NCBI RefSeq assembly: GCF_009498735.1
Contig: NZ_ML762446.1
Location: 1-60,330, forward strand
Length of the DNA: 60,330 nucleotides
Direction of reading: 5' to 3'
Source: Gracilibacillus oryzae
GTDB lineage: Bacteria > Bacillota > Bacilli > Bacillales > Amphibacillaceae
The translations under genes were made by a program, and so were the position numbers. Numbering within the stretch: position 1 is the stretch's first letter; every line of letters begins with the position of its first letter. The notes below the pieces were generated by a model, which was not told the origin of the DNA, searched no databases, and saw only the letters and a program-made list of their open reading frames with translations. This document shows positions 18,885 through 27,953 of the stretch, piece after piece.

Positions 18885-18995
18885 TTAATTAGATTGATCA
18901 TCTAGGATCGCCTGCACTTTTTCTCTTAAATTGCTAGGTACATCATCGATTGTTTTTAGTTCTTTCTTGATTAATGCAGCATAGATCTTATCCAT
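18885..18995 (-). CDS. CD1375/XkdX-type small phage protein, paralogue
   Basis: A 36-residue protein, MDKIYAALIKKELKTIDDVP then SNLREKVQAILDD. GGGAGGTAGTAATTA precedes the ATG. It shares the family pattern with its downstream neighbour at 18701, giving a tandem pair. Too short for most gene finders. Confidence 0.75.
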   Translation of the reverse strand: MDKIYAALIKKELKTIDDVPSNLREKVQAILDDQSN

Positions 18996-19234
18996 TAATT
19001 ACTACCTCCCATCATTTGTTCGTAAAGATCTGTTAAGGCTAACATTGTATTTGTATTATCCTTTTCTAGTTGTAAATTCTTCTCGTATTGATCAGTTAAA
19101 GCAAGCATGAGATTCGTATTTTCTGACTCTAATCGTTCTATTTTCTCTTGGTCTGTCTCTTCTCCCATAACCTTTTCAAGAGGGCCAAAAGATCCATCGT
19201 CTAATCTTTTTCTACGTACAACAGGAACACCCAT
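18995..19234 (-). CDS. Small coiled-coil phage protein with an internal repeat
   Basis: A 79-residue protein starting MGVPVVRRKRLDDGSFGPLE, a beginning I know from genes after Bacillus phage tail fibres. The second half is a coiled coil made of two copies of the same unit (ENTNLMLALTDQYE and DNTNTMLALTDLYE, period about 18). The stop overlaps the start of the downstream 36-aa gene. Function unknown. Confidence 0.75.
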   Translation of the reverse strand: MGVPVVRRKRLDDGSFGPLEKVMGEETDQEKIERLESENTNLMLALTDQYEKNLQLEKDNTNTMLALTDLYEQMMGGSN

Positions 19235-21297
19235 TAGCTAAGCACCCCACTTATTTGTTTTATTCCCTTATCACTCGTCACGCTAGTTCTGGTCATAGTC
19301 AGCTTTAAAATGATATTTTCTGCTTCCACTCCACCATTATCAAAAGTGAATTCATCTTCCTCTATTCCATCAGTTACAAATGCTGTGCTTTCTAATGTCA
19401 TTGGCTGGTAACTTTCCGGATCTCCATTCATCCCCATGTGAATTTCTGCATCTACAACTAAATCCCCAGTTTCACGTTGGATCCAAAGAACAGCACCAGA
19501 AGCCGTGCCATTGGGAGGCGTTAATTTATATCTAGCTACAGATGTAAGAAGTGGTTGATTGTTTTCATTTTTCGTGACCGCTAATGTTTTACTGGTTATT
19601 GATCCGTAACTATCTACTGCCTGTACAGTAATGGAGTTATCTCCTACATTTAATTGTTCCAATGTTATTTGAAAAGAAAATGACCCGCTACTACCGTTAT
19701 ATACTTCGGTAAACGAGCCATTTTCAATCTTATATTTTACGATTACATTGTTGTTATCTGGATCAGAAACACTACCGCTGATGGTGACTGCATCACTATC
19801 GATTAAATCAGTTCGTGTACTGAAATTATCTATAGTTAAAGTAGCTGGTCGGTTTGGTACTACATAAAAGCTTCGTACTTCTTCTTCTGATTTTCCGCCT
19901 TGATCATCTTCTACCCATACCTTTAATACGTGTTGGCTACCTTCTGCTAAATTATTTGTTACGGCCGTATCACCGTTATATAGCTTTCCTTGTTTAAATG
20001 TTAATACCCGATTAAAAGGAAAAGTTGCTCCATCTGATATTTTTACTGTGATGGCACGAACTTCACCACTATTAATTTGATATTTAACTGTTGCTACATT
20101 TCCACTATCTACATCTTGTGCACTTCCGCCAATTGTAAAAGTGTCGCTTTCATATAATGTTCTGTTGTCTGTTGTATTTAATGTTAGTGTCGGAACGTTG
20201 TTAGTTGTGTATGTTCCAATATATTCAACTCTCATATATGTCTGATAAATGAGTGGGGGTCTATCACCAAATACTCCACTAAATGTCGGATCATAAAGAG
20301 TTGAAGAATTATATCCGCCATCAACTAAATTCACTGGGTTACTCCAGTTATTCCCTGAATCGATTGATTTAACTAAATACGTATCTCTGCCTGATCGGTA
20401 ATGGTCATAAAGTACAAATAAGTTATTTTCTTTGTCTACGGTAATACTAGGTACAGAGGAAGTGTTGTCTAAATTTTCACTGATAATTCTTTCGCTGCTC
20501 CAAGTAATTCCACCATCTATTGATTTTGAATACATTATTACCCATGTTCTTCCCCTCCCTCTCCATGCAACATGTATAACGCCATCTTTATCAACTACTG
20601 CTGATGGGGTAGATTGGTCGAAATCCCCTTGATAAACCCTTGTATTACCCCAGTCTGATTTCGTGTATCGGTTAAGTTTTGTTGTAAATGCTTTTGTAAA
20701 AACGAAAATGTCGCTATCACTTGCGCCATCATTTAAGTCTACTAAAATATACGGATACCCACTTCGAATAACTAATGATGGAGAATTAAAATTATAACCA
20801 CCTGTCATATTCAATGTTGTAACCTGCTCGACCGCGCTCCATGTACTTCCACCATCAGTACTCTTTGAATATAGAATATTAAACGAGTTTGGATATGTTA
20901 CGTTCTTAGTCGACAACGCTGCATGTAAGTGACCGTTTGTTGGGTCGATGGCTAAGGAAGTGGCGCCTGTTTCAACGACATTATTGCCAATTACACTTAT
21001 CGATGGAATTACAGATGGAGCACTTGTTGCATCAAATCTGTGGATTCTAAAGTTTCCTTTATAACGAGTTCCAAATATATAAACCATAGTTCCGTTTGAA
21101 GCAACTGATACTTCTGATAGAGACTCCTCTACGTCGCCATAGAACTCCCATGTTGCACCGTTATCTTTTGAAATGTAAGCTTTAGAATAATAGTTATCAT
21201 ATTCTACAACTGCAACCAACCACCCGTTACTCAAACTAACTAACTTCCTACCGCCATTTCCTGCCGTGCTATACGGTTGTGCTACTACTGTACTCAT
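19234..21297 (-). CDS. Putative receptor-binding protein: BNR propeller plus Ig-like domains
   Basis: A 687-residue protein. Residues about 1-380 hold Asp-box repeats typical of sialidase-like beta-propellers: SKDNGATW, KSTDGGSTW, SKSIDGGITW, KSIDSGNNW. Residues about 390-590 look like two Ig/cadherin-like beta domains with SDTFTIGGSAQDVDSG and SDAVTISGSVSDPDN. The C-terminal 100 residues form another beta-rich part. Placement among tail-fibre genes points to host-surface binding or glycan cleavage; no sialidase active-site set is evident. Confidence 0.75.
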   Translation of the reverse strand: MSTVVAQPYSTAGNGGRKLVSLSNGWLVAVVEYDNYYSKAYISKDNGATWEFYGDVEESLSEVSVASNGTMVYIFGTRYKGNFRIHRFDATSAPSVIPSISVIGNNVVETGATSLAIDPTNGHLHAALSTKNVTYPNSFNILYSKSTDGGSTWSAVEQVTTLNMTGGYNFNSPSLVIRSGYPYILVDLNDGASDSDIFVFTKAFTTKLNRYTKSDWGNTRVYQGDFDQSTPSAVVDKDGVIHVAWRGRGRTWVIMYSKSIDGGITWSSERIISENLDNTSSVPSITVDKENNLFVLYDHYRSGRDTYLVKSIDSGNNWSNPVNLVDGGYNSSTLYDPTFSGVFGDRPPLIYQTYMRVEYIGTYTTNNVPTLTLNTTDNRTLYESDTFTIGGSAQDVDSGNVATVKYQINSGEVRAITVKISDGATFPFNRVLTFKQGKLYNGDTAVTNNLAEGSQHVLKVWVEDDQGGKSEEEVRSFYVVPNRPATLTIDNFSTRTDLIDSDAVTISGSVSDPDNNNVIVKYKIENGSFTEVYNGSSGSFSFQITLEQLNVGDNSITVQAVDSYGSITSKTLAVTKNENNQPLLTSVARYKLTPPNGTASGAVLWIQRETGDLVVDAEIHMGMNGDPESYQPMTLESTAFVTDGIEEDEFTFDNGGVEAENIILKLTMTRTSVTSDKGIKQISGVLS

Positions 21298-21875
21298 TAA
21301 ACCACCTCATTAATTTCTAAAGTATAAGTTGACCAATTTCCATATCCTAATTCTTCAATATTAGTATCAATAAAAGAATTAGACCTAGAAACAAAAGCAC
21401 CTTTTTTATAACTATTTGCTAAAGATGAAACAGTTATGGTATCTTCACCTACTGATGTGACCTCTATACTTTCCTGTTGTTCATCATCAAAGATTGTTAC
21501 ATATTCACCTACATTAAATGGAACGTTATCTAGTTCTATATTGGTTGTACCAGCCGAATAAGCATTTTGTGCAACCGCAGTATCTATAACCATTTTCAAT
21601 GCTTTTCCATCACCATCTAACGCATCATAAAATATACCGTTGTTAATAGGTGATCGCCCTACCATTTCTAATTCAACACGCATACGTTCTAAGTCATTAG
21701 CATAGATAACAAGCCAGTTATAAGCGTTGTAAATACCTTCTTCTAAATTGTTTGCACGACCAGCAGTAAAACGTGTTCCCTCTTGGATCGTCTGTCCATT
21801 TTCAACATCCACAATGTGATCACGCCAGTTCGTCCTGATATAAGGATTTCTATTCAATGTAGCCAATTGCACCAC
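21297..21875 (-). CDS. Tail-associated adaptor protein
   Basis: A 192-residue protein. The N-terminus (NWRDHIVDVENGQTIQEGT) matches the start of the 500-aa fibre at 22953-24455, probably a particle-attachment segment. Residues about 105-165 (GEYVTIFDD, ITVSSLANSYKKGAFVSRS) match the C-terminal module of the 356-aa neighbour. It thus links the two neighbours as a mosaic. Overlaps the propeller gene by one base. Confidence 0.65.
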   Translation of the reverse strand: MVQLATLNRNPYIRTNWRDHIVDVENGQTIQEGTRFTAGRANNLEEGIYNAYNWLVIYANDLERMRVELEMVGRSPINNGIFYDALDGDGKALKMVIDTAVAQNAYSAGTTNIELDNVPFNVGEYVTIFDDEQQESIEVTSVGEDTITVSSLANSYKKGAFVSRSNSFIDTNIEELGYGNWSTYTLEINEVV

Positions 21876-21880
21876 TCCTT

Positions 21881-22951
21881 TTAATTTATTGATACACTGT
21901 AAGTTATTCTTGATCTAAAGGTTAGTTTGTCATTTACTTCTGCAATTGATCGCCCCACAATGGCATTTCTTTTATATGCATTCTGTAAAGGTGTGATCGT
22001 TAAATCATTGCCGTTTATAGCTGTTACCGCCACTTGCTCTGTGTTGGTTCCATCGTTAATCGTTATTTCTTGACCAATAAAAAAACCAGCTGCATTTGCA
22101 ACTGATAGAACAGTAGAACCTGTATTGACTTCAGATTTAGTTAATGTTTGGGTGGCATGTAAAGCCATACCGCTATGGGTAGTAAAATTAGTATGATTGG
22201 TTACCGGCCGATAAAACTCCACCAATTCTCCTGCAGAGTTAACAATAAAACCTCTAACTTTGCGATACTTATTTCCACCCCATATTAAGATTTCATCCAG
22301 TTGTGACGTTTTCCATGTGGGACCATGAAGCGTACCAGTTTTATGGTTTGTAGTATTATCATTGATTACTTCGCCAGCGCCCTCATTCATTAGCCAATTA
22401 CCTATTAAATTAGTTTCACTACCACTTAATCTTTTCCACATGGTTTCTTGTATTTCTTGTTTAGTCCTAGCGACATCCCACATTCTAGTGTTGGTTAAAT
22501 AACCATTAAAAAAGTAACTACCATATGAAGATGCCCATTTCCCCATAATAACAGGCAAATTAGATAAGTCTACACCTTTATTTAAAACTTCAATTACTTC
22601 TCCATTTTTAAATATTGTAATAGTATTGTTTTTATATGAAATAGCTAAATGAAACCATTTTTTTTTAGGAACATCAGTATATATATAAGTCATTGAATTT
22701 GTCCCACTGTATTCAAGTACCCCATCGCCATGATATATTTGAAGCCTAGTAGCTTGGTAGGGTACTATATTCAAACCTTTATTTAGACTATGATTAAAAT
22801 TGCCAATTGGCGCTGAATGAGCATTAAAGTCATTTACAAAACATTCTATCTCAAATGTTACCTCGTTTAACTCTCCATATGGATCAGTTTCAATATAATC
22901 GCCATCACCATCAAAATTTAAATAATTATCACCTATTTGCATATTTTTCAT
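21881..22951 (-). CDS. LamG/concanavalin-like tail protein
   Basis: A 356-residue protein. Residues about 10-210 resemble a LamG_3 lectin-like jelly roll (NYLNFDGDGDYIETDPYG at the start, then WFHLAISYKNNTITIFKNGE and GNWLMNEGAGEVINDNT). The C-terminus (about 268-340) repeats the beta module of the downstream 192-aa protein. Probably binds sugars on the host surface as part of the adsorption apparatus. Confidence 0.75.
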   Translation of the reverse strand: MKNMQIGDNYLNFDGDGDYIETDPYGELNEVTFEIECFVNDFNAHSAPIGNFNHSLNKGLNIVPYQATRLQIYHGDGVLEYSGTNSMTYIYTDVPKKKWFHLAISYKNNTITIFKNGEVIEVLNKGVDLSNLPVIMGKWASSYGSYFFNGYLTNTRMWDVARTKQEIQETMWKRLSGSETNLIGNWLMNEGAGEVINDNTTNHKTGTLHGPTWKTSQLDEILIWGGNKYRKVRGFIVNSAGELVEFYRPVTNHTNFTTHSGMALHATQTLTKSEVNTGSTVLSVANAAGFFIGQEITINDGTNTEQVAVTAINGNDLTITPLQNAYKRNAIVGRSIAEVNDKLTFRSRITYSVSIN

Positions 22952-22952
22952 A

Positions 22953-24455
22953 TCAAATCACCTTAAATACTATATCATTTGGAGACACTGAAGGAATATC
23001 AGATTCGCTGTAAGATACATGAATTTTACCAGCGTTAGATGATATAAAATTACTATCATTTGCTAAGTCACTAGTATTATGCGGGATGGTAGGCTTGCCT
23101 GTTAATTCACTATATTTACCGCTAAATTCTGATTTATTATTCCATTTTAATTTTTCAGCATCTGTTACAAAACGATGTGTAGAATTTTGTAATATATCAG
23201 TAGGATAATGGTCATGTTGGGAAGGCGGAAAATTAGCAGGCACATTAGTTAAATGATTATAAGAACCACTAAAGTATGATATTTTCCTCCAATTTCCCCA
23301 CTCCGCATTACTTGTACCTACCCTATATAAAATACCATTTGTTCCGTATACAATTTGTCTCGGATAGCCACCTGAACCATCTTTCCAAGGGGTGTATGTT
23401 TCAAGGAAACAATAGGTTCCACTTACAAAATCATCTACATGGATAATGCTGGTCCTTTTAAACTCAACTTGCAATGATGTTGATACTTCAGACATTTCCA
23501 TATATTCTAATGGAGTATAATCTACATCTCTCGTATCTTCCCCTGGTATAAAATTATGAGTATGGGTTGAAAGCAGAGTGTCAATTTCGTTTTTCGTATA
23601 CTTATCTAAATCCGTTATATCTGACTCAGTGTGAGTATGTCCTGTATTACTTTTTCCTCTTAGTTTAGTATCTACTTGTTCCTTCGTATACTTATCCAAG
23701 TCTGTAATATCATCTTCCACATGTTTATGGCCAGTATTAGATTTGCCAGAAAGTTTATTTTCTACTTCTTCCTTTGTATATTTATCTAAATCTTCAATAT
23801 CACTTTCTGTGTGGGAATGAGTCTGAGGTGGATATTTACTAGGTTTATTGACAACATCAGACCAATCAATAACTAAATCTACACCTTCTGCCTCAGATGT
23901 TTTAATAAAGTTTGTACCATCATATACATATTCTGCCCATCCACTATTAACAGTTGAATCAGCGCTTGCATCAATAACCATAACACGTAATCCCTCGAAT
24001 TTATCTAAGGCATCCCGCGCTGTAATATCTGCTGCTATTTTTATTTCCTTTAAATTTGTAGGTAACTGACTACCATGGATAATACCACTACTATTTAGTG
24101 TTGCAATACCATTTGGTTGGCCTTTTTCATTATTTAAACCTTGTATATCTCCTTCAAGATCTAATAACTTATTATTATGAGCAGTTAATGTATCTTCAGT
24201 GGAAGTAATACGTAACTCATGGCCATCAACTGATTCTTTATTGGAGGAAATCCTTAATTCATGGTTTTCTAATTCTTCACCGATAGAAACTAATTGATTG
24301 CTATGTTGAGATATGTTTTCTGATTCTTCTGATAACCTAGTGAGTTCTCCCTCAATCTTATTCATATTATCTGCATGAATAGGTGTACCTTCTTGTAATA
24401 TATTCCCTTCACTGTCTGTAACTCTATTCTTCCACTCGGTAGGTTGATATGTCAT
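22953..24455 (-). CDS. Tail fibre protein with HxH repeats
   Basis: A 500-residue fibre. Order: attachment segment (1-35), coiled coil (35-110), beta domain (115-205), three 30-residue repeats (213-300) each opening with HxH (HSH, GHKH, GHTH) and containing DLDKYTK, then a domain with LQVEFKRTSIIHVDDF (about 320-400) like phage receptor-binding ends, and more HDH-type repeats. HxH motifs in trimeric fibres such as T4 gp37 hold iron along the axis. The start overlaps the stop of the small gene before it (ATGA). Confidence 0.8.
   Translation of the reverse strand: MTYQPTEWKNRVTDSEGNILQEGTPIHADNMNKIEGELTRLSEESENISQHSNQLVSIGEELENHELRISSNKESVDGHELRITSTEDTLTAHNNKLLDLEGDIQGLNNEKGQPNGIATLNSSGIIHGSQLPTNLKEIKIAADITARDALDKFEGLRVMVIDASADSTVNSGWAEYVYDGTNFIKTSEAEGVDLVIDWSDVVNKPSKYPPQTHSHTESDIEDLDKYTKEEVENKLSGKSNTGHKHVEDDITDLDKYTKEQVDTKLRGKSNTGHTHTESDITDLDKYTKNEIDTLLSTHTHNFIPGEDTRDVDYTPLEYMEMSEVSTSLQVEFKRTSIIHVDDFVSGTYCFLETYTPWKDGSGGYPRQIVYGTNGILYRVGTSNAEWGNWRKISYFSGSYNHLTNVPANFPPSQHDHYPTDILQNSTHRFVTDAEKLKWNNKSEFSGKYSELTGKPTIPHNTSDLANDSNFISSNAGKIHVSYSESDIPSVSPNDIVFKVI
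23556..23819 (-). repeat. Three tandem 90-bp repeats in the tail fibre gene
   Basis: Codons 213-300 form three units of exactly 30 codons that share DLDKYTK and GKSNTGH. The units are similar at DNA level too, so copy number could change by recombination. Confidence 0.8.
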
Positions 24456-24586
24456 TTCTTATCATTCCTTGATACCGTCAACTGAATACCTATTAATACA
24501 GTAATAATGATTAACCATAACCACCAATAATGAAAGAACTTTTCCCCTTCTGTCATGTGAATCATATCATGGAGGAATTCCCTCAT
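24452..24586 (-). CDS. Small single-span membrane protein in the tail operon
   Basis: A 44-residue protein: charged N-terminus, membrane helix WWLWLIIITVLIGIQLTV, short basic tail. Both ends overlap neighbouring genes by ATGA, which supports coupled translation and a real gene. A membrane peptide between tail-fibre and tail genes is unusual; XkdX/XhlB-like roles cannot be shown. Confidence 0.7.
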   Translation of the reverse strand: MREFLHDMIHMTEGEKFFHYWWLWLIIITVLIGIQLTVSRNDKK

Positions 24587-24897
24587 AAGACATCAACTCC
24601 CTTTTCGTTGATTGTCAATTCAAATGCAAAAACTAAAACTAATCCATCTTCCGCTTTATCAATCTTATATGGTTTTATTGCTAGCACTTCATTCATACTT
24701 GTTAATAATTGTGCCTCTTCCACATGTCCTGTTTCAGTTTCCAGGTAAAGATATTTCCGAAGTTCGTTACCTTCTTGAATTGTTCTGAATATATCGTAAT
24801 TTACATATTGACCATTTAATTTTACTTTTCCGCGTTTAATTAATTCATTCCAATAGTTAATCGTTTTTTCTATAAAGATTGGTTGGACAACCGTCAT
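24583..24897 (-). CDS. Phage tail-operon protein, unknown
   Basis: A 104-residue protein starting MTVVQPIFIEKTINYWNELI. It lies between tail protein I and the fibres, where many P2/PBSX-like phages carry a short fibre-attachment gene. No motif recognised. Abuts the upstream gene and overlaps the downstream one. Confidence 0.7.
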   Translation of the reverse strand: MTVVQPIFIEKTINYWNELIKRGKVKLNGQYVNYDIFRTIQEGNELRKYLYLETETGHVEEAQLLTSMNEVLAIKPYKIDKAEDGLVLVFAFELTINEKGVDVL

Positions 24898-25676
24898 TAG
24901 ATTTCCCCCTCTCCTACATAAACCTCACCAACACGTTTATATAGCACATCATTATTTTGATATTCTTCCGCTAACATCACATTTATCTGTTCTTCTTCAA
25001 CACTGATCTGCGATGTGTTGAAAGTATTACAAATAGGATAATAGACATCGAATCCATAGGATTGGTTATCAACCTGTACGGAAGTATTTGCTAAAGCACC
25101 GGGTTTATTTGCCGTTTGGAACTTGTTACATATCCTGTACTCAATCGGAAAATTATAGAGATGAGTATTCAATACTAGGGATTCCTTTGTTATGATCTCA
25201 ACACTTTCTAATTTAGACCGTTTATTTTTGGTCGCTTCAACCATTTCCCGTAATCTTGATAAATCATTATTTAGAATGGTGTGATGATTTAATTCAATTT
25301 TAAAAAAATAAGGTCTACCTCCATATTTAAACCATTCTGTTACTTTTGCATCATCAAAGATAATGGACACCACATTCTCTACAGCCATTGGTGTTCCTTT
25401 TTTTCGATGCCACTGAGTTGCCTGTTCGATTAGTTTTCTTTTTTGATCTAAAGGCAAAGTGTTTTCATAGAAATCGACATGTCTTTGATATGCTAAAAAA
25501 TCTAGCAAGTGTTCAGGAAGGTTACTCACATCACTTAAATTAGATAGAGATTCTGCTTCCCTGTAGGCTTCCTTGAATTCTTTCTCTAAGGCATTGGCAA
25601 GTGCAACAACAAACGGATCTGATTGAAGACTGGAGGGAAGGAGTTTAGCTACAATATTATCTTGTAAACTATTCAT
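24897..25676 (-). CDS. Phage tail protein I (P2 gpI-like)
   Basis: A 259-residue baseplate protein. The family core is clear: LPEHLLDFLAYQRHVDFYEN, then LPLDQKRKLIEQA and HRKKGTPMAVENV. GpI links baseplate and fibres in P2. The first eight bases overlap the J gene, as usual in W-J-I operons. The C-terminal 80 residues (NKFQTANKPGALANTS onward) are a phage-specific beta extension. Confidence 0.88.
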   Translation of the reverse strand: MNSLQDNIVAKLLPSSLQSDPFVVALANALEKEFKEAYREAESLSNLSDVSNLPEHLLDFLAYQRHVDFYENTLPLDQKRKLIEQATQWHRKKGTPMAVENVVSIIFDDAKVTEWFKYGGRPYFFKIELNHHTILNNDLSRLREMVEATKNKRSKLESVEIITKESLVLNTHLYNFPIEYRICNKFQTANKPGALANTSVQVDNQSYGFDVYYPICNTFNTSQISVEEEQINVMLAEEYQNNDVLYKRVGEVYVGEGEI

Positions 25677-26787
25677 CCACTAAACCTCCGAAAGCTATAT
25701 TGGTTAAATTCTCCTTCGCTACTTGATTTTTATCAACCTGAAGATACATAGTAGAATTAACTGCCACTCGATAAGCTCCAGCTTTTTTCATTCTTGCAAT
25801 TAGTTCCGATAAATCGATATCTCTACCCATCTTTTCTTTTTGCCAAATTAAATAATTTTCATATGCCCTCTCAATGTTTTTTTGAGTGGTAGAAAGAACG
25901 GAAGCTTTTGATTGTAAAACCCAATATTGAACATCAACATCATATAAAACTTGTGTTGGCGCACCAACAGTGACTTGGTCAGTTAAAGGACGAATGGATT
26001 TATCTGAGCATATCTCAAGTACTTTATCTAATATTTCTTGTGATGGTAGTTCTCCATTTTGAAGCAGCACACGTATATCAATTGTTCCTTCAATTGGACT
26101 ATCCACATCCACATCAACTATTGCTTGACTCGCTGTTTTTGACCAATATTCATAGGCACCTTCGGGCCCTGCAACAGAGAACGATTCTGGAGCAATTCGT
26201 ATCCTTTCTGCATAAGGGTCATTTGCTTCTTTATCTACTCCCCCACTGGATATAGAAATGTTTTTCACACCTTTCACCCATGGCAATGGGCGAACCAAGT
26301 TCGTAATTTCTCCAGGTAAATATCCATTTCCTATTGTCCCCACTTCAGTACATAATGCTTTTACTTCTGCAATGTGCTGACCAACAGGGACAACAATCGT
26401 TTTTTCTGTTTCAAAGTAGGTATCTGTCCCAACTAAAAAAAGAGTACCCGCTTCAATTAATAAGCTTGACACTCTTTCCTCTTCCAGAGTAAATTCCATC
26501 GTTGTAATTGCTGCTTTCGCTTCCAATCTTGGTGTATTATAATCCTCACCTTTGTGATCGAGATGATCACCTACCGCATAAGCTAATAAATTTTGCTTTA
26601 ATGCATAATCTAAATTGTTTCTTTCCTGTACAATATAAGGAACTAATGATTGAGCGAACTTCCTTCGTGGATCTGCATTTGTAAATGTCATTCCTGTTTC
26701 CTTTTCAATGGAAGCTAAAATATCTTGCTCTATTTGTTCCGGTTCCTTTTGGAGAAATTGAACATCAGGTAAATTAAATCGATTCAT
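25669..26787 (-). CDS. Baseplate assembly protein J
   Basis: A 372-residue Baseplate_J family protein, forming the outer ring of the baseplate wedge. Visible family features are the NYxTPR-like segment (DHKGEDYNTPRLEAKAAI), the GTIGNGYLPGEITNLV loop and the central DPYAERIRIAPESFSVAGPE. Overlaps gp25-like W and tail protein I at its ends. Confidence 0.92.
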   Translation of the reverse strand: MNRFNLPDVQFLQKEPEQIEQDILASIEKETGMTFTNADPRRKFAQSLVPYIVQERNNLDYALKQNLLAYAVGDHLDHKGEDYNTPRLEAKAAITTMEFTLEEERVSSLLIEAGTLFLVGTDTYFETEKTIVVPVGQHIAEVKALCTEVGTIGNGYLPGEITNLVRPLPWVKGVKNISISSGGVDKEANDPYAERIRIAPESFSVAGPEGAYEYWSKTASQAIVDVDVDSPIEGTIDIRVLLQNGELPSQEILDKVLEICSDKSIRPLTDQVTVGAPTQVLYDVDVQYWVLQSKASVLSTTQKNIERAYENYLIWQKEKMGRDIDLSELIARMKKAGAYRVAVNSTMYLQVDKNQVAKENLTNIAFGGLVDE

Positions 26788-27091
26788 CTATTCTCACCCT
26801 CACTATTGGCTCTAATTCACCGTTAAGAAAATCACCTTCTATCTTTACTTCCTCCACGATCGCTCTTGGTTCATAGTTGTGGATTGCTTGAGTAATTCTC
26901 GCGATATTCACAGCTCTTGCCCTTTGTATAGGGGCATCAAGATCTGGCACCCACCCAAAATCTCGATCCATGGGACAGCTGTATTTTACCGTCCTTAGAA
27001 TAAACCCCACATTTTGTAAAATCTCTTGGATACCCGTAGCTCCAAAATTCACTTCTTTTAATTTCTTCACTTCATAAGGCATTTGCTTCAC
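26774..27091 (-). CDS. Baseplate wedge protein W (T4 gp25-like)
   Basis: A 105-residue protein of the gp25/gpW family. Family features are GIQEILQNVGFILRTVKYSCPMDRDFG and RITQAIHNYEPRAIVEEVKI in shortened form: a helix, then the conserved EPR motif (residues about 79-81). It nucleates sheath assembly at the baseplate. Confidence 0.88.
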   Translation of the reverse strand: MKQMPYEVKKLKEVNFGATGIQEILQNVGFILRTVKYSCPMDRDFGWVPDLDAPIQRARAVNIARITQAIHNYEPRAIVEEVKIEGDFLNGELEPIVRVRIDESI

Positions 27092-27096
27092 CTTCT

Positions 27097-27495
27097 TTAC
27101 AATCGATACTCCTTAAGATTTATGTTCACTTCTGCAATTAAAATGTTTCCAAACGGATCAATGGAACGGTAAGATTCTGTAAAATATGGCAGGGACCAAT
27201 GATTAACAGAGATAGGGCGACCTCCAAGGATAAAAGGAGCAACTTGTCCAGTATCACGCATGACTCTCAATATTTCTAATTGCTTTGATGGATTGACCCC
27301 TAGTTCAGCTTTTAATAAAATTTGAAAATTGAGTTCTTCTAATCCTGGTCCTGTGAATTCTGATTTAGGCTTTTTCAAACTTACTTCGTGATCTGACCAT
27401 CTACCGGATCCACTTCTTTCCAAGTTTCGAAACGTTTGTACCCGTTTATCTGATACTTCAAATACAATTTCGCCATACGTTCCGATTTTCGCCAT
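27097..27495 (-). CDS. Phage tail protein U (P2 gpU-like)
   Basis: A 132-residue protein starting MAKIGTYGEIVFEVSDKRV; PFILGGRPISVNHW and FTESYRSIDPFGNIL fit the gpU family. GpU acts at the tail end in P2. It lies three bases before V and follows P2-like gene clustering. Confidence 0.85.
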   Translation of the reverse strand: MAKIGTYGEIVFEVSDKRVQTFRNLERSGSGRWSDHEVSLKKPKSEFTGPGLEELNFQILLKAELGVNPSKQLEILRVMRDTGQVAPFILGGRPISVNHWSLPYFTESYRSIDPFGNILIAEVNINLKEYRL

Positions 27496-27497
27496 AA

Positions 27498-27953
27498 TCA
27501 GCCACCTCCATTCGGTTTAGATGTGACAGTACTTGTTTCATCATGGGTGTGATATTTCAAACTAATCCCATCTGCCACAACATCCCCCTGCACATTGATA
27601 TCTCCACTAGCCTTTATATTAATCGGGCCTACTGCCTGAATGGTCAACGTACTGTTAGATGTGTCATAATCCAATGTAGTCCCATCCTCAAATTTCATAT
27701 GTCTTTTCGTTCGACTTTGAACCGGTGGAGTATCACCATCCGAATATAATGCTCCAATAATAAATCCCTGCTTCTGTTCTGTTAAAACACATAGCACTTC
27801 CTCTTCAATACTAGGCAGCCAGTAATCTTTATTTTTCAACGAGCCTCTCACAAGAATTTGATATTCAGCCGATACAACACTCGTATCAGGGAATTCTACT
27901 CTTGCGACTGCCCTTATCTCATCGATGGACCTCACAATACCGACTCTAATCAT
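27498..27953 (-). CDS. Baseplate spike protein V (P2 gpV-like)
   Basis: From the ATG at 27951-27953 (GGAGGG upstream), 151 residues. An OB-fold (MIRVGIVRSIDEIRAVARV) is followed by a beta-helical spike with repeating strands (NSTLTIQAVGPINIKASGDI) and a C-terminal HTH (His-Thr-His) near residue 137, where P2-type spikes bind iron at the tip. It pierces the envelope. TAATG overlap with the D gene. Confidence 0.88.
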   Translation of the reverse strand: MIRVGIVRSIDEIRAVARVEFPDTSVVSAEYQILVRGSLKNKDYWLPSIEEEVLCVLTEQKQGFIIGALYSDGDTPPVQSRTKRHMKFEDGTTLDYDTSNSTLTIQAVGPINIKASGDINVQGDVVADGISLKYHTHDETSTVTSKPNGGG

